Assembly: GCF_016756315.1 (NCBI RefSeq)
Contig: NZ_AP024235.1
Location: 2,232,001 to 2,296,000, forward strand
Length of the DNA stretch: 64,000 nucleotides
Direction: 5' to 3'
From: Alteromonas sp. KC3
GTDB lineage: Bacteria > Pseudomonadota > Gammaproteobacteria > Enterobacterales > Alteromonadaceae
This document shows, one piece after another, positions 8,778 through 18,350 of this stretch. Made by a program: the position numbers and the translations under genes. Position 1 is the first letter of the stretch, and each line of letters opens with the position of its first letter. Below the pieces are notes generated by a model. It ran no database searches. It had not been told where the DNA came from and was given only the letters and a program-made list of their open reading frames with translations.

Positions 8778-9785
8778 TTATAACGCGTTTACAATGCGTT
8801 TAACGAGTGACGGGCCTTGGTAGATAAAAGCAGAATATACCTGAACCAATGATGCGCCGGCATCTAACCTCGCTTTGGCCGCCTCAGGAGAGTCAATACC
8901 GCCAACGCCTATTATGGGCATAGAACGCTCTAGCGCTTTGGCTAGCTTGCGGGTGACCGCTAAGCTCATGTCTGTCATTACAGAACCACTTAGGCCGCCC
9001 ATTTCATCACAATGCGGTAAACCTTGAACAGCGTCACGAGATAAGGTGGTATTAGTGGCAATTACACCGTCCATTTTCGTTTTTATTAACGATTGGGCGA
9101 TACTTTCGATTTCAACGTCACTTAAATCTGGTGCTATTTTAATAAACAAAGGTACGTATTTACCGTGTGTTTGCGTTAGGGTTTCTTGTGCTGCTTTAAG
9201 GCCTGCGAGCAATTTATCTAACGCTTCACCGTATTGTAGATTTCGAAGCCCAGGGGTGTTAGGCGAAGAAATATTGATGGTGACGTAACTTGCATAAGGG
9301 TAAACCTTATTTAAACAAATCAAGTAATCGTCAAGCGCTTTACTTTCTTCAGTATCTTTGTTTTTACCAATATTTATTCCAATAGGACCTTTAAATTGTG
9401 CCTTTTTAACCTGTTCAACAAGATGGTCTACACCTTTATTGTTAAAGCCCATACGATTAATAATGGCATGCTTCTCAGGAATGCGGAATAAGCGTGGTTT
9501 TGGGTTGCCCGGTTGTGGTCGTGGCGTCACTGTGCCTATTTCAACAAAGCCAAACCCCATGCTAGAAAACGCATCAATACAGTCGCCATTTTTGTCAAGA
9601 CCAGCAGCTAAACCTACAGGGTTGTCAAATGTCATACCCGCAATGGTGACGGGCTTTTTGATTGTGGGTGTGCTGTACATCCATTTCAGCGGTGTATGTT
9701 GGGTCTTATTCAACCAGTTAATGGTGAAATCGTGACTTTTTTCAGGCTCGCACTGAAGTAAGAATTTTTGCACTAAGGATTGCAT
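8778..9785 (-). CDS. pyrD: Dihydroorotate dehydrogenase (quinone) PyrD
   Basis: 335 aa, class 2 enzyme of pyrimidine synthesis: oxidises dihydroorotate to orotate and passes electrons to membrane quinones through FMN. The N-terminal extension ([14 protein letters not shown]) is the amphipathic helix pair that docks class 2 enzymes on the inner face of the membrane. Visible landmarks are [13 protein letters not shown], the catalytic Ser in [14 protein letters not shown], and the FMN phosphate region [31 protein letters not shown] written in part as GVGGI and GASLVQVYS. It is the first gene of the pyrD-rlmKL-grx-uup-DUF3466 run and starts just beyond the gdhB terminator. Confidence 0.97.
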   Translation of the reverse strand: MQSLVQKFLLQCEPEKSHDFTINWLNKTQHTPLKWMYSTPTIKKPVTIAGMTFDNPVGLAAGLDKNGDCIDAFSSMGFGFVEIGTVTPRPQPGNPKPRLFRIPEKHAIINRMGFNNKGVDHLVEQVKKAQFKGPIGINIGKNKDTEESKALDDYLICLNKVYPYASYVTINISSPNTPGLRNLQYGEALDKLLAGLKAAQETLTQTHGKYVPLFIKIAPDLSDVEIESIAQSLIKTKMDGVIATNTTLSRDAVQGLPHCDEMGGLSGSVMTDMSLAVTRKLAKALERSMPIIGVGGIDSPEAAKARLDAGASLVQVYSAFIYQGPSLVKRIVNAL

Positions 9786-9808
9786 GACAGTAATAAACGC
9801 TCACAAAT

Positions 9809-9837
9809 ATAAAAAAGCCCTGTTCAACAGGGCTTAA
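9809..9837 (-). terminator. Terminator of NAD-glutamate dehydrogenase gene
   Basis: AAGCCCTGTT (9815-9824) pairs with AACAGGGCTT (9826-9835); the tip opens to a loop in practice. On the minus strand it ends in TTTTTTATAT, directly after the gdhB stop at 9858. Confidence 0.85.
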
Positions 9838-9857
9838 ATTATTAAGGTGCGTGTATT

Positions 9858-12800
9858 CTAATGGTTAGACTTCACGCTTAAAAGCATCAATTCACGTAAA
9901 GCGACAGAAAATTTAGCAAATTCATGCGTACTGCTTGTCTTAAACTCAGACATCATGTGATACCAACGCTTTAACAACACTTGATTGCTATCAATCCACT
10001 CATCCAGTATTTGATTTGCATCTTTGGAATCTTCACGAGATGCAAGCAAGTTAGCAGTTATAGAACGTTGCTGCCAATCAAGCTCTTCTCGATAGGACGC
10101 GCGTGCCAAAGCTTGCCAGTGGTTAGTTACTGTTTGATTGTTGATTTGATCTAAGAACCAGTGCAGTTCAAGTTTAGAACCTAGTTGATAATACAATTTC
10201 GCAACCACATCGGTATCGTGCTTATCTGATTCAACAATTTGTGCCAGGTCGAAACTTGAGAACATATTTGAGAAGCTAGCCACTTGATATGCGATATCTT
10301 GTGGTACGCCCTCATTAATGTATTTCTGCGTTGCTTTTTCAAGCTGTGCATACTCACTTTCAACCAAATAATGTTGAAGATTGGTAGACAGCGTATCAAA
10401 AGTACCGCGGTAACTCGCAATCGCTTCATCAATAGACTGAGCTTTGTTACCGTGACGAATGTACCAACGCGAAGCACGGCGCATAATACGTCTGGCTTCA
10501 TCTAGCATCTTGAGTTGAAGCTGAGCAGGAATAACGTTATCAAGTTGCTCGATACGCTCCCATAGCGTCTTCATATTAAAGATACCATGCACAATAGCGT
10601 ATGCATCGGCAATCTCACTAACACTAGCACCGGTTTCCTCTTGCATTCTGAATACAAAATTAAGACCCATATCGTTAACCATGTTGTTGGTTAACTTAGT
10701 GGCAATAATTTCACTGCGTAGAGGGTGTTGTTGCATGTGATCAGCAAACTTTTTACGCAACACTTCTGGGAACGCTTCTACTAACAATTTACCGTGATAC
10801 GGATTATCAGTGATCTCAGGAATATTGAGCGCGTCTTTTAGCACCATTTTGCCATAGGCAATCAACACACTTAACTCAGGTCGAGTGAAGCCTTGATCGG
10901 TAGCAACGCGATCAGAAATTTCATCATCACTTGGAATAAACTCTAGCTCACGGTTAAGTTGCCCTTCACGCTCAAGTCCGTGAATAAATCGCAGTTGTTC
11001 TTTAAGTTGCTTAACGCCTGCCATTTCGGTTATTGAAATAGATTGGGTCTGGCGATAACAGTCTTTAAGTACAATGCGCGACACATCATCAGTCATGTCG
11101 TATAACAACTTGTTGCGCTGTTTAAGCGTAAGTTCACCATCGTTTACTAGGCTGTTAAGCAAGATTTTGATATTAACTTCGTTATCTGAGCAATCTACGC
11201 CACCCACGTTATCGATGAAGTCGGTATTAACACGACCACCATTAGACGCATATTCAATACGACCTAGTTGGGTAAGGCCCAAGTTACCGCCTTCACCAAC
11301 GATTTTCGCTTGTACGTCACGACCGTTAACGCGTAAGTCATCATTTGCACGGTCGCCCACTTCTGAGTGCGATTCCTTTTTACTCTTAATGTAGGTACCG
11401 ATTCCACCATTCCATAGCAGGTCAACTGGCATTTTAAGAATGTTGTGGATCAACTCGTTAGGTGTCATCGTTAACTGACGTGTACCCAACCACTTCTTCA
11501 TTTCTGGCGTCAGTTTTATAGACTTAGCAGAACGATTAAATACACCGCCGCCCTTTGAAATCAATTTGCTGTCGTAGTCTTCCCAACTCAGACTTGGATT
11601 TTCGAATAGGCGCTTACGCTCTTCATAGCTTGCCGCCGCATCTGGATTCGGGTCGAAGAAAATGTGCAAATGGTTAAACGCGGCAATTAAGCGTGTGTGC
11701 TTTGATAACAACATACCGTTACCAAATACATCCCCTGCCATATCACCAACACCCGCACAGGTGAAATCTGTGGTTTGACAGTCGATACCAATTTCACGGA
11801 AATGACGCTTAACAGATTCCCAACCACCACGGGCCGTAATGCCCATTTTCTTATGGTCGTAACCGATACTACCGCCAGATGCAAATGCATCGCCTAACCA
11901 GAAACCAAACTCTTCAGCAATGCCATTGGCAATATCAGAGAATGTAGCAGTACCTTTGTCTGCTGCAACAACTAGGTAAGGGTCGTCATCATCTAAACGA
12001 ACAACGTCTTTTGGCGGAACAATTTCACCGTTTACAATGTTATCAGTAATATCAAGTAAGCTTGTTATGAAAGTACGGTAACACGCTTGACCTTCAGCTT
12101 GGATGGCTTCTCTGCCCTGCCCAACTGGCAAGTTTTTACATACGAAACCACCTTTTGCGCCAACGGGTACGATAACGGTATTTTTTACCTGCTGTGCTTT
12201 AACAAGGCCTAATACTTCTGTGCGGAAATCTTCTTGTCTGTCTGACCAACGAAGACCACCACGTGCCACTTTACCACCACGTAAGTGAACGCCTTCAACA
12301 CGCGGGCTATATACGAAGATTTCGAACTTAGGCAGCGGAAGCGGCATTTCAGGGATCAATTCAGGCATCATCTTGAATGAAACGTAAGACTTTTCATTAC
12401 CTGCATCGTCTGTCTGATAGAAGTTGGTACGCAATGTCGCACACATCATATCGAGATAACGGCGAATGATTCGGTCATCATCAAGGTTGCTAACGTTATC
12501 TAGTTGCGCTTTTATTGTCTCTAATAGCGCTTCTTCTTTCTTCTCGTTACGCTTTTTCTTAGGGTTAAAGCGCTGGTCAAAGAAATCGACTAACAAACGT
12601 GCAATATCAGGGTAATTGGCCAACGTATTGGCAATGTAATCTCGGCTGAATGAACTGCCTGTTTGACGCATGTATTTTGCATAGGCACGCAACACAGTAA
12701 CCTTACGGCCTGTCATATTGGCACCCAAGATTAAGCGGTTAAATGCATCGTCTTCGAGAGTCTTGTACCATACTTTAGCAAATGCATCTTGGAACAAGAT

Positions 12801-14696
12801 TTGTGCATTTTCCATGTCAAAGTGTTGTCCACTTTTATGCAACATGGTGAAGTCCATCACCCAATTACGCTCACCTTCTGAGCAGGTAATTTTGTAGGGG
12901 CTCTCATCAATAACACGTAGTCCAAAGTTCTCCAGCATAGGTAGAACATCAGATAAGTGAATAGGCTCTGCTCTATGAAACAGCTTAAGCTTAACTACTT
13001 GGCTGTCTGCATCTTCTTCTTGAGGTCGGTAGAACAACATATCAAGCGTATGGTTGTCGTCTAGCATCTCTAGCTTACCGATATCAACAAGCGCAGCTGA
13101 TGGTAGGTTATGTTCCATGTAACTGCGAGAAAACGCGTTATTGTATTTGCGTTCTAGCGCTTTACCCGATGCTTCACCATGAGCGGCACTGATAGCTGAA
13201 GCCAGGCGGTCGTTCCACGTTTTGGTCAACTCAATAATATTTTGTTCTATTTCCTTCACGTCAAATTCCGCGTTGTTGTCGTTGACTCGGGCAATGTAAT
13301 GCGTACGTGCATACACAGACTCAGAGAAGAATGTGGTGAACTCGACTTCTTCAGTAGCGCCTAAAGAAGCTTTCAATAATGCTTGTGTTTCTTTACGAAG
13401 TTGTGTGTTGTAACGCTCTCTTGGTACAAACACCATACACGAGAAGAAACGACCAAAGATGTCTTTGCGTATAAACAAACGCGATATGCCGCGCTCTTGC
13501 ATCTGGAAGATACCCATAACAATTTGAGCAAGCTCTTCTGCTGGCGTTTGCAGTAGCTCGTCACGTGGGTATGTTTCAATGATATTTGTGAACGCTTTAA
13601 ATGCATGTGTACCAGGTTCAAAACCTGAAAGCTCACAAATACGGTTAATTTTTTCGCGTAAAATAGGTAACTGCGTAACACTATTATTGTAGAAAGAGGC
13701 TGAGTACAAGCCTAAGAAACGATGCTCGCCTACAACTTGCCCTTCTTTGTTAAATACCTTAACGCCAACATAATCCATGTAAGCTGGACGATGTACACGC
13801 GCTCGCGAATTTGTTTTAGTCAAAATCAATGGGTTTTGACTAAGTGCTTCAGCACGCGCAGACGCTGGCAGCTTCGACAGTAAACGCTCGCGATCGTTAA
13901 TTGAATTTTTCAACAAACCCAAGCTTGTATCATTTTGAGGGATCCAGCGGTGATCACCTTCAATAGCTTTAACCTCATAATAACGGTAACCCATCATTGT
14001 AAAGTTGTGGTCGCCCAGCCATTCTAAATACGCTTTTGTTTGTTTCTTCGTATCAGCAGACACAGGCCAGTTGTACTTAGCGCTGCCTTTAATCACGTCT
14101 TGCAACGTATTTGTCATGTCTTGCCAGTCTTGAACTGCAAGCGAAACTTCATCAACTACAGAGTGAAGCTCTTGTGTGAGCGCTTCAATATCCTTTTTCG
14201 ATGTCTGTCTATCTATCTCAATAAAGATGACAGTCTCTTTTTTCGCGCCATCTAGCGCCTGCCCTGGTTCTGCAAACGCTTCTACTTTGTTAGCGTCATT
14301 TCGCTTTATGCCAATGGGGCTATGTAAGAACAGATGCGATGTAATATTAAGACGGTTCAGCAACATACGCACTGAGTCAACCAAAAACGGCATATCAGAG
14401 ACGATGATTTCAACGATGGTATGACTTGAGTGCCAACCATGTTTTGCAATCTCTGGATTAAATACACGAATGTAGGGTGACGCGTTATCGAACTTTGCTA
14501 ATCCGTTCCATAAACTAAGTGTTGCACCATAAAGGTCGCTGTCGTTGCGATTTTCTAAATCATCGCTAGATATATTTTTATACAACAGACGTCCGAATTG
14601 CTGCACAAGAGACTTCTGCTTGGTATCTACTTTCTTGTCTATCAATGCAAATACGTTATCTAGCAGTACTGAGTGTCGCTGTGAGGTGACTGTCAT
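9858..14696 (-). CDS. gdhB: Large NAD-specific glutamate dehydrogenase
   Basis: 1612 aa, the size of the 180-kDa class of NAD-dependent glutamate dehydrogenases, which turn glutamate into 2-oxoglutarate and ammonium for catabolism. The N-terminal 700 residues carry the ACT-like regulatory segments typical of the class; the catalytic part is in the second half, with GGLRWSDRQEDFRTEVLGL, the substrate region VIVPVGAKGGFV and the nucleotide-binding stretch CAGVGDMAGDVFGNGMLL. Length and motif order appear intact. It is monocistronic, with its own terminator and a 194-base upstream gap. Cytoplasmic; allosteric control by amino acids is known in the family. The symbol gdhB follows Pseudomonas usage. 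Confidence 0.95.
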   Translation of the reverse strand: MTVTSQRHSVLLDNVFALIDKKVDTKQKSLVQQFGRLLYKNISSDDLENRNDSDLYGATLSLWNGLAKFDNASPYIRVFNPEIAKHGWHSSHTIVEIIVSDMPFLVDSVRMLLNRLNITSHLFLHSPIGIKRNDANKVEAFAEPGQALDGAKKETVIFIEIDRQTSKKDIEALTQELHSVVDEVSLAVQDWQDMTNTLQDVIKGSAKYNWPVSADTKKQTKAYLEWLGDHNFTMMGYRYYEVKAIEGDHRWIPQNDTSLGLLKNSINDRERLLSKLPASARAEALSQNPLILTKTNSRARVHRPAYMDYVGVKVFNKEGQVVGEHRFLGLYSASFYNNSVTQLPILREKINRICELSGFEPGTHAFKAFTNIIETYPRDELLQTPAEELAQIVMGIFQMQERGISRLFIRKDIFGRFFSCMVFVPRERYNTQLRKETQALLKASLGATEEVEFTTFFSESVYARTHYIARVNDNNAEFDVKEIEQNIIELTKTWNDRLASAISAAHGEASGKALERKYNNAFSRSYMEHNLPSAALVDIGKLEMLDDNHTLDMLFYRPQEEDADSQVVKLKLFHRAEPIHLSDVLPMLENFGLRVIDESPYKITCSEGERNWVMDFTMLHKSGQHFDMENAQILFQDAFAKVWYKTLEDDAFNRLILGANMTGRKVTVLRAYAKYMRQTGSSFSRDYIANTLANYPDIARLLVDFFDQRFNPKKKRNEKKEEALLETIKAQLDNVSNLDDDRIIRRYLDMMCATLRTNFYQTDDAGNEKSYVSFKMMPELIPEMPLPLPKFEIFVYSPRVEGVHLRGGKVARGGLRWSDRQEDFRTEVLGLVKAQQVKNTVIVPVGAKGGFVCKNLPVGQGREAIQAEGQACYRTFITSLLDITDNIVNGEIVPPKDVVRLDDDDPYLVVAADKGTATFSDIANGIAEEFGFWLGDAFASGGSIGYDHKKMGITARGGWESVKRHFREIGIDCQTTDFTCAGVGDMAGDVFGNGMLLSKHTRLIAAFNHLHIFFDPNPDAAASYEERKRLFENPSLSWEDYDSKLISKGGGVFNRSAKSIKLTPEMKKWLGTRQLTMTPNELIHNILKMPVDLLWNGGIGTYIKSKKESHSEVGDRANDDLRVNGRDVQAKIVGEGGNLGLTQLGRIEYASNGGRVNTDFIDNVGGVDCSDNEVNIKILLNSLVNDGELTLKQRNKLLYDMTDDVSRIVLKDCYRQTQSISITEMAGVKQLKEQLRFIHGLEREGQLNRELEFIPSDDEISDRVATDQGFTRPELSVLIAYGKMVLKDALNIPEITDNPYHGKLLVEAFPEVLRKKFADHMQQHPLRSEIIATKLTNNMVNDMGLNFVFRMQEETGASVSEIADAYAIVHGIFNMKTLWERIEQLDNVIPAQLQLKMLDEARRIMRRASRWYIRHGNKAQSIDEAIASYRGTFDTLSTNLQHYLVESEYAQLEKATQKYINEGVPQDIAYQVASFSNMFSSFDLAQIVESDKHDTDVVAKLYYQLGSKLELHWFLDQINNQTVTNHWQALARASYREELDWQQRSITANLLASREDSKDANQILDEWIDSNQVLLKRWYHMMSEFKTSSTHEFAKFSVALRELMLLSVKSNH

Positions 14697-14835
14697 TTGT
14701 TAACCTTTTTTTAAAGTGGTAATACCAGTCTCATTGGTATAAGTGCCGAGTACCTAACTATTTTCTCTAATAAATGACGCTATTGAAAGCCCAATTTTAA
14801 CCTTAATTTAACAGGATAGATAAGTATGCAAAAAA

Positions 14836-14872
14836 CACCAAAAAAAAGGGCCTAAAGGCCCTTTTTTATGCG
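14836..14872 (-). terminator. Terminator of the RND/YCF48 gene pair
   Basis: AAAAAAAGGGCC (14841-14852) pairs with GGCCCTTTTTT (14857-14867) around TAAA. A and T tracts flank it, so it is bidirectional in form; it lies downstream of the RND gene on the minus strand and upstream of gdhB. Confidence 0.85.
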
Positions 14873-14890
14873 TAGCTATGCAAAAATAAT

Positions 14891-17209
14891 TTATGCACCA
14901 GGGTCACACTTATTCCACCATAGGAACCTAGCCAGTGCTGGCAGTACAATTATTGCACCAAGCATGTTCACTACGAACATAAAGGTAAGCAAAATACCCA
15001 TGTCCATTTGGAATTTTAGCGATGAGAATACCCAAGTACTCACACCAATAGCCAAGGTAATACCTGTGAACAATACTGCACTACCGCGTTCTTTAAGCGC
15101 TGCAAAATACGCTTCTTGAACCGTCGCTCCCTGTTTCAACATTAGGCTCTTCGTCGAAAGGATATAAATACCATAGTCTACGCCGATACCCACGCCAAGT
15201 GCGATAACTGGCAAAGTGGATACGGTGAGCCCTATTTGAAGATACGTCATCAGTGCCTGTGCCAATACCGATACAACGTACAGTGGAATAACAACGACTA
15301 ACGTTGCTCTTACTGAACGGAAGCTTATTAAGCACAACGCGATAACTGCGCCAAAAACATAAAGCATCATTGGGTCTTGTGCTGCGCTTACTGCCTCATT
15401 CGTCGCGGCCATAACGCCAACTGGACCTGATGCCAAGCTAAACTTCATGTCGTCGGTTTCATAGTCGGTTCTATACTGTTTAACCGCATCAACCACACGA
15501 GAGATAGTTTCTGCTTTGTGATCTTCCATAAATAGGATAATTGGCATTACAGAACAGTTACTGTTTAACAAACCTGACGAGGTAGGAACGCGCGAAATCG
15601 CTTGTACCAGTGTTTGTTGGTTACGCGGTAGTACTTGCCACTTTACGTTACCCTCGTTGTATCCCGCGTTAACAATTTTAGCAACTGATGCTAGCGAAAC
15701 AGCAGATTGAACGCCTTGCACGTTTTCCATTTTCCACTGGAAGTCATCCATTGCCTTCATCACACTGTGCGATGTACAGGCTTCAGGCGTGGTTTCAACC
15801 AAAATAGAAATATAATCTACGGTTACTTCATATTTGTCGGTAATCAAGAAAGTATCTTGGTTATAGCGTGACGTTTCATGGAGAGCTGGCGCACCAGCAT
15901 GTAAATCACCAATCTTCATATTCTGTGCTTGGAAATGGCCAAGTACGAATAGCACAGCCGTAATGGCAAGAATAATAGCCGCAGGCTTTTTACGTGAACA
16001 CGCCGCTATAACTTCCCAAAACTTCGCGTTTGCATTCTCTTTCCCTGCAAACTTGTCCATATATTTTTGGTCAAGCTTTAGGAAGCTCATTAATACCGGA
16101 AGCAACAGCAAATTAGTTAAAATGATGACGGCAACACCCATACTCGCTGTAATGGCAAGTTCGCGAATTATGCCGATATCGATAACCAACAACGTCATAA
16201 AGCCTACCGTGTCAGATAACAGCGCAATTCCGCCTGGCACAAGTAGGTTTCTGAATGCCGCCATTGAAGCGCGTTTTGCGCCGATTCCTGTTACTGCTTG
16301 TTTCTCTACGGCGTTTATCATCTGAACGCCGTGACTAACACCAATAGCGAATACCAAGAATGGGACAAGAATCGACATTGGGTCCATCCCAAATCCAATC
16401 GATGTGAGTAACCCAAGCTGCCAGATAACTGCAATAATTGAACATACTAGTGGGAGTAGCGTTAGCATGAAACTGCGCGAGAAGAAATACACCATTACTG
16501 CTGTGATAGCGATAGCAATAGCGAAGAAGACTAAAACATCTTTTGCACCGTCCGCTACGTCACCAATCATCTTAGCGAAACCGATAATATGAACGGAGGT
16601 CTTGTCATTCTCGTATTGACCCCGAAGCTGCTCTTCTAACTCAGCCGCTAACGCTAAAGTATTGAGAGGCTCACCTGTTTGCGGGTCTATATCAAGTAAT
16701 TGCGCGGTAACCATGGCACAGCTGTAATCACTAGAAACCTGCCGCCCAACTATGTTTGCTTTTTCTACGTTAGCCGCAACAAGGTCAAGTGCTTCTTGGT
16801 TTGAAGAATTAAAGTCAGCTGGAATAACTGGGCCGCCTGCAAAACCGCCTTCTACAATTTCAGTAAAGCGGGTTGAAGGTGAAAACAACGAAATAACCAA
16901 TGAACGATTTACGCCATTAATAAAAAACAATTGGTCGTGAACGTTTTTTAGCGTATCGAAAAAGTTTTGGTTATATATATTGCCTTCTTTGTCACACACT
17001 GAAACCAATATGTTATTAGCACCACCAAAATCTTGACGATGCTCAATATAGGTTTTCATGTACTCGTGGTTAAGTGGAATATTCTTTTCAAATCCCGCGT
17101 CAAGGCGCATTTGTGAAGCTTGGTAGCCTAGAAATACCGTAGCTAAAGCGAAAAGTGCCACTACAAGTTTTCGGTTACCAAAGACAAGTCTTTCTAGAAA
17201 TTGGGTCAT
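14891..17209 (-). CDS. RND/MMPL-family transporter
   Basis: 772 aa. The layout is that of an MMPL/HpnN-like RND protein: one N-terminal membrane helix (LVVALFALATVFLGYQA), a periplasmic domain of about 200 residues, five or six helices (residues about 220-400), a second periplasmic domain, and five or six helices to the end. GVGIGVDYGIYIL near the C-terminus is the conserved RND helix with an acidic residue used for proton coupling. Relatives move lipids, hopanoids or other hydrophobic molecules out of the inner membrane rather than drugs. It begins 15 bases after the YCF48-like gene and belongs to the DUF1302-DUF1329 cluster. Substrate unknown. Confidence 0.9.
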   Translation of the reverse strand: MTQFLERLVFGNRKLVVALFALATVFLGYQASQMRLDAGFEKNIPLNHEYMKTYIEHRQDFGGANNILVSVCDKEGNIYNQNFFDTLKNVHDQLFFINGVNRSLVISLFSPSTRFTEIVEGGFAGGPVIPADFNSSNQEALDLVAANVEKANIVGRQVSSDYSCAMVTAQLLDIDPQTGEPLNTLALAAELEEQLRGQYENDKTSVHIIGFAKMIGDVADGAKDVLVFFAIAIAITAVMVYFFSRSFMLTLLPLVCSIIAVIWQLGLLTSIGFGMDPMSILVPFLVFAIGVSHGVQMINAVEKQAVTGIGAKRASMAAFRNLLVPGGIALLSDTVGFMTLLVIDIGIIRELAITASMGVAVIILTNLLLLPVLMSFLKLDQKYMDKFAGKENANAKFWEVIAACSRKKPAAIILAITAVLFVLGHFQAQNMKIGDLHAGAPALHETSRYNQDTFLITDKYEVTVDYISILVETTPEACTSHSVMKAMDDFQWKMENVQGVQSAVSLASVAKIVNAGYNEGNVKWQVLPRNQQTLVQAISRVPTSSGLLNSNCSVMPIILFMEDHKAETISRVVDAVKQYRTDYETDDMKFSLASGPVGVMAATNEAVSAAQDPMMLYVFGAVIALCLISFRSVRATLVVVIPLYVVSVLAQALMTYLQIGLTVSTLPVIALGVGIGVDYGIYILSTKSLMLKQGATVQEAYFAALKERGSAVLFTGITLAIGVSTWVFSSLKFQMDMGILLTFMFVVNMLGAIIVLPALARFLWWNKCDPGA

Positions 17210-17224
17210 TGTTCTTATACTGCC

Positions 17225-18271
17225 CTATTTTAGCGCTAATGTTTTTATGCCATTAGCAGTCACGGCAATACTATTGCCCTTAAACTGTGTGGCATTTAAC
17301 AATGCGGCTTTATCTTTTATCTGTGTTACTTCTATCCCTTCGTCTGCTTTGCAGTCTGTAGGGTTAGCATAGGGATCGCGCATACTGGTTGGAAGTGGCC
17401 GCTGAGCACTGATCATCATACCGTTGTTGCCCAACGCATAAACTTTGGATTCAGAGCCAACCAAAATGGAATTTAATGTACTTGTCGAGCAAGTTTGAAC
17501 ATATTCCCACTCTCCTTCATCGCGACTAACAAAAATATTGCCACGTAAACCAACCGCCAACACAGTGCGAGCGTCAAGCGGCTTGATATCAAAAAATGAA
17601 CCCGTGTAGTCTACGTAGTAGCGTTCCCACGACTCACCCATATTCTCACTTTTAGCCAGCAAACCCGCCTCACCTGCAAGGTAAAGCGTATTCCCATCTA
17701 ACGTCACTCTATTTAAGTGAGGCAGGATAGACTCTAATTCTTGTTGATAGAAGGCTTCGTCTTCTTTTCGAATTTCTTCAAGATATTCTCTGTCCATGGG
17801 GTCAAGAAGACTGGCATGGCGCTCAGCAGACCAGTTTTGTCCGCCATCAGTAGTACGATAAAAAAGTCCGTAAGCACCGGCCGCTATACCGTGCTTTTCG
17901 TCGAAAAATAAAACATCTAAGAATGGACGCTCTAATTCAGGCTGATAGTTTTGAACTTCCCATGTTTCGCCTTTATCAGATGAATGAAGAATGACAGCGT
18001 CGTGTCCGACTGCCCAAATGTGCTCACCAACGACCGTCGTTGCTGTGAGTGTTGAATGCGTAGGTACAGCTTTTTGGTTAAAAGTCTGACCATCTTCAGA
18101 AACTAAAACGTGACCCCGTTCACCGACAATAACGACAAATTTATCAGCGTCTATGTCCAAAAGAACAGATTGCTCAACCAAAGGTGCCATGAATGCTTCT
18201 TCGGCAAATGCAGTAGTTGAATAATTAACTGCAAAGGTGGCGGCAATGCACGCTGCAATGGTTTTTTTCAT
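17225..18271 (-). CDS. Exported YCF48/BNR-repeat protein
   Basis: 348 aa with a signal peptide (MKKTIAACIAATFAVNYS, cleavage near AFA-EEAF). The mature protein has repeated beta-propeller units with Asp-box-like signatures: SEDGQTFNQK, SSDKGETWEVQ, TTDGGQNWSAE, SENMGESWERY and SRDEGEWEYV. These place it in the YCF48-related group, related to the photosystem assembly factor Hcf136 but common in non-photosynthetic bacteria next to RND genes. It is predicted periplasmic and probably an accessory or scaffold of the neighbouring transporter; that is inference from context. A hairpin terminator separates it from the DUF1329 gene upstream. Confidence 0.88.
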   Translation of the reverse strand: MKKTIAACIAATFAVNYSTTAFAEEAFMAPLVEQSVLLDIDADKFVVIVGERGHVLVSEDGQTFNQKAVPTHSTLTATTVVGEHIWAVGHDAVILHSSDKGETWEVQNYQPELERPFLDVLFFDEKHGIAAGAYGLFYRTTDGGQNWSAERHASLLDPMDREYLEEIRKEDEAFYQQELESILPHLNRVTLDGNTLYLAGEAGLLAKSENMGESWERYYVDYTGSFFDIKPLDARTVLAVGLRGNIFVSRDEGEWEYVQTCSTSTLNSILVGSESKVYALGNNGMMISAQRPLPTSMRDPYANPTDCKADEGIEVTQIKDKAALLNATQFKGNSIAVTANGIKTLALK

Positions 18272-18304
18272 AATTAACCATTCCCCCTATTTATAATTGT
18301 CTGT

Positions 18305-18338
18305 ATACAAAAACGGTTGGCAAGTGCCAACCGTTTGT
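18305..18338 (-). terminator. Intrinsic terminator inside the DUF1302-RND cluster
   Basis: AAACGGTTGG (18311-18320) and CCAACCGTTT (18327-18336) form a perfect 10-bp stem with a six-base loop, followed on the minus strand by TTTTTGTAT. It lies between the DUF1329 stop and the YCF48-like start, so it should reduce expression of the last two genes or mark separate units. Confidence 0.8.
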
Positions 18339-18350
18339 TGTTCAAGGCGA

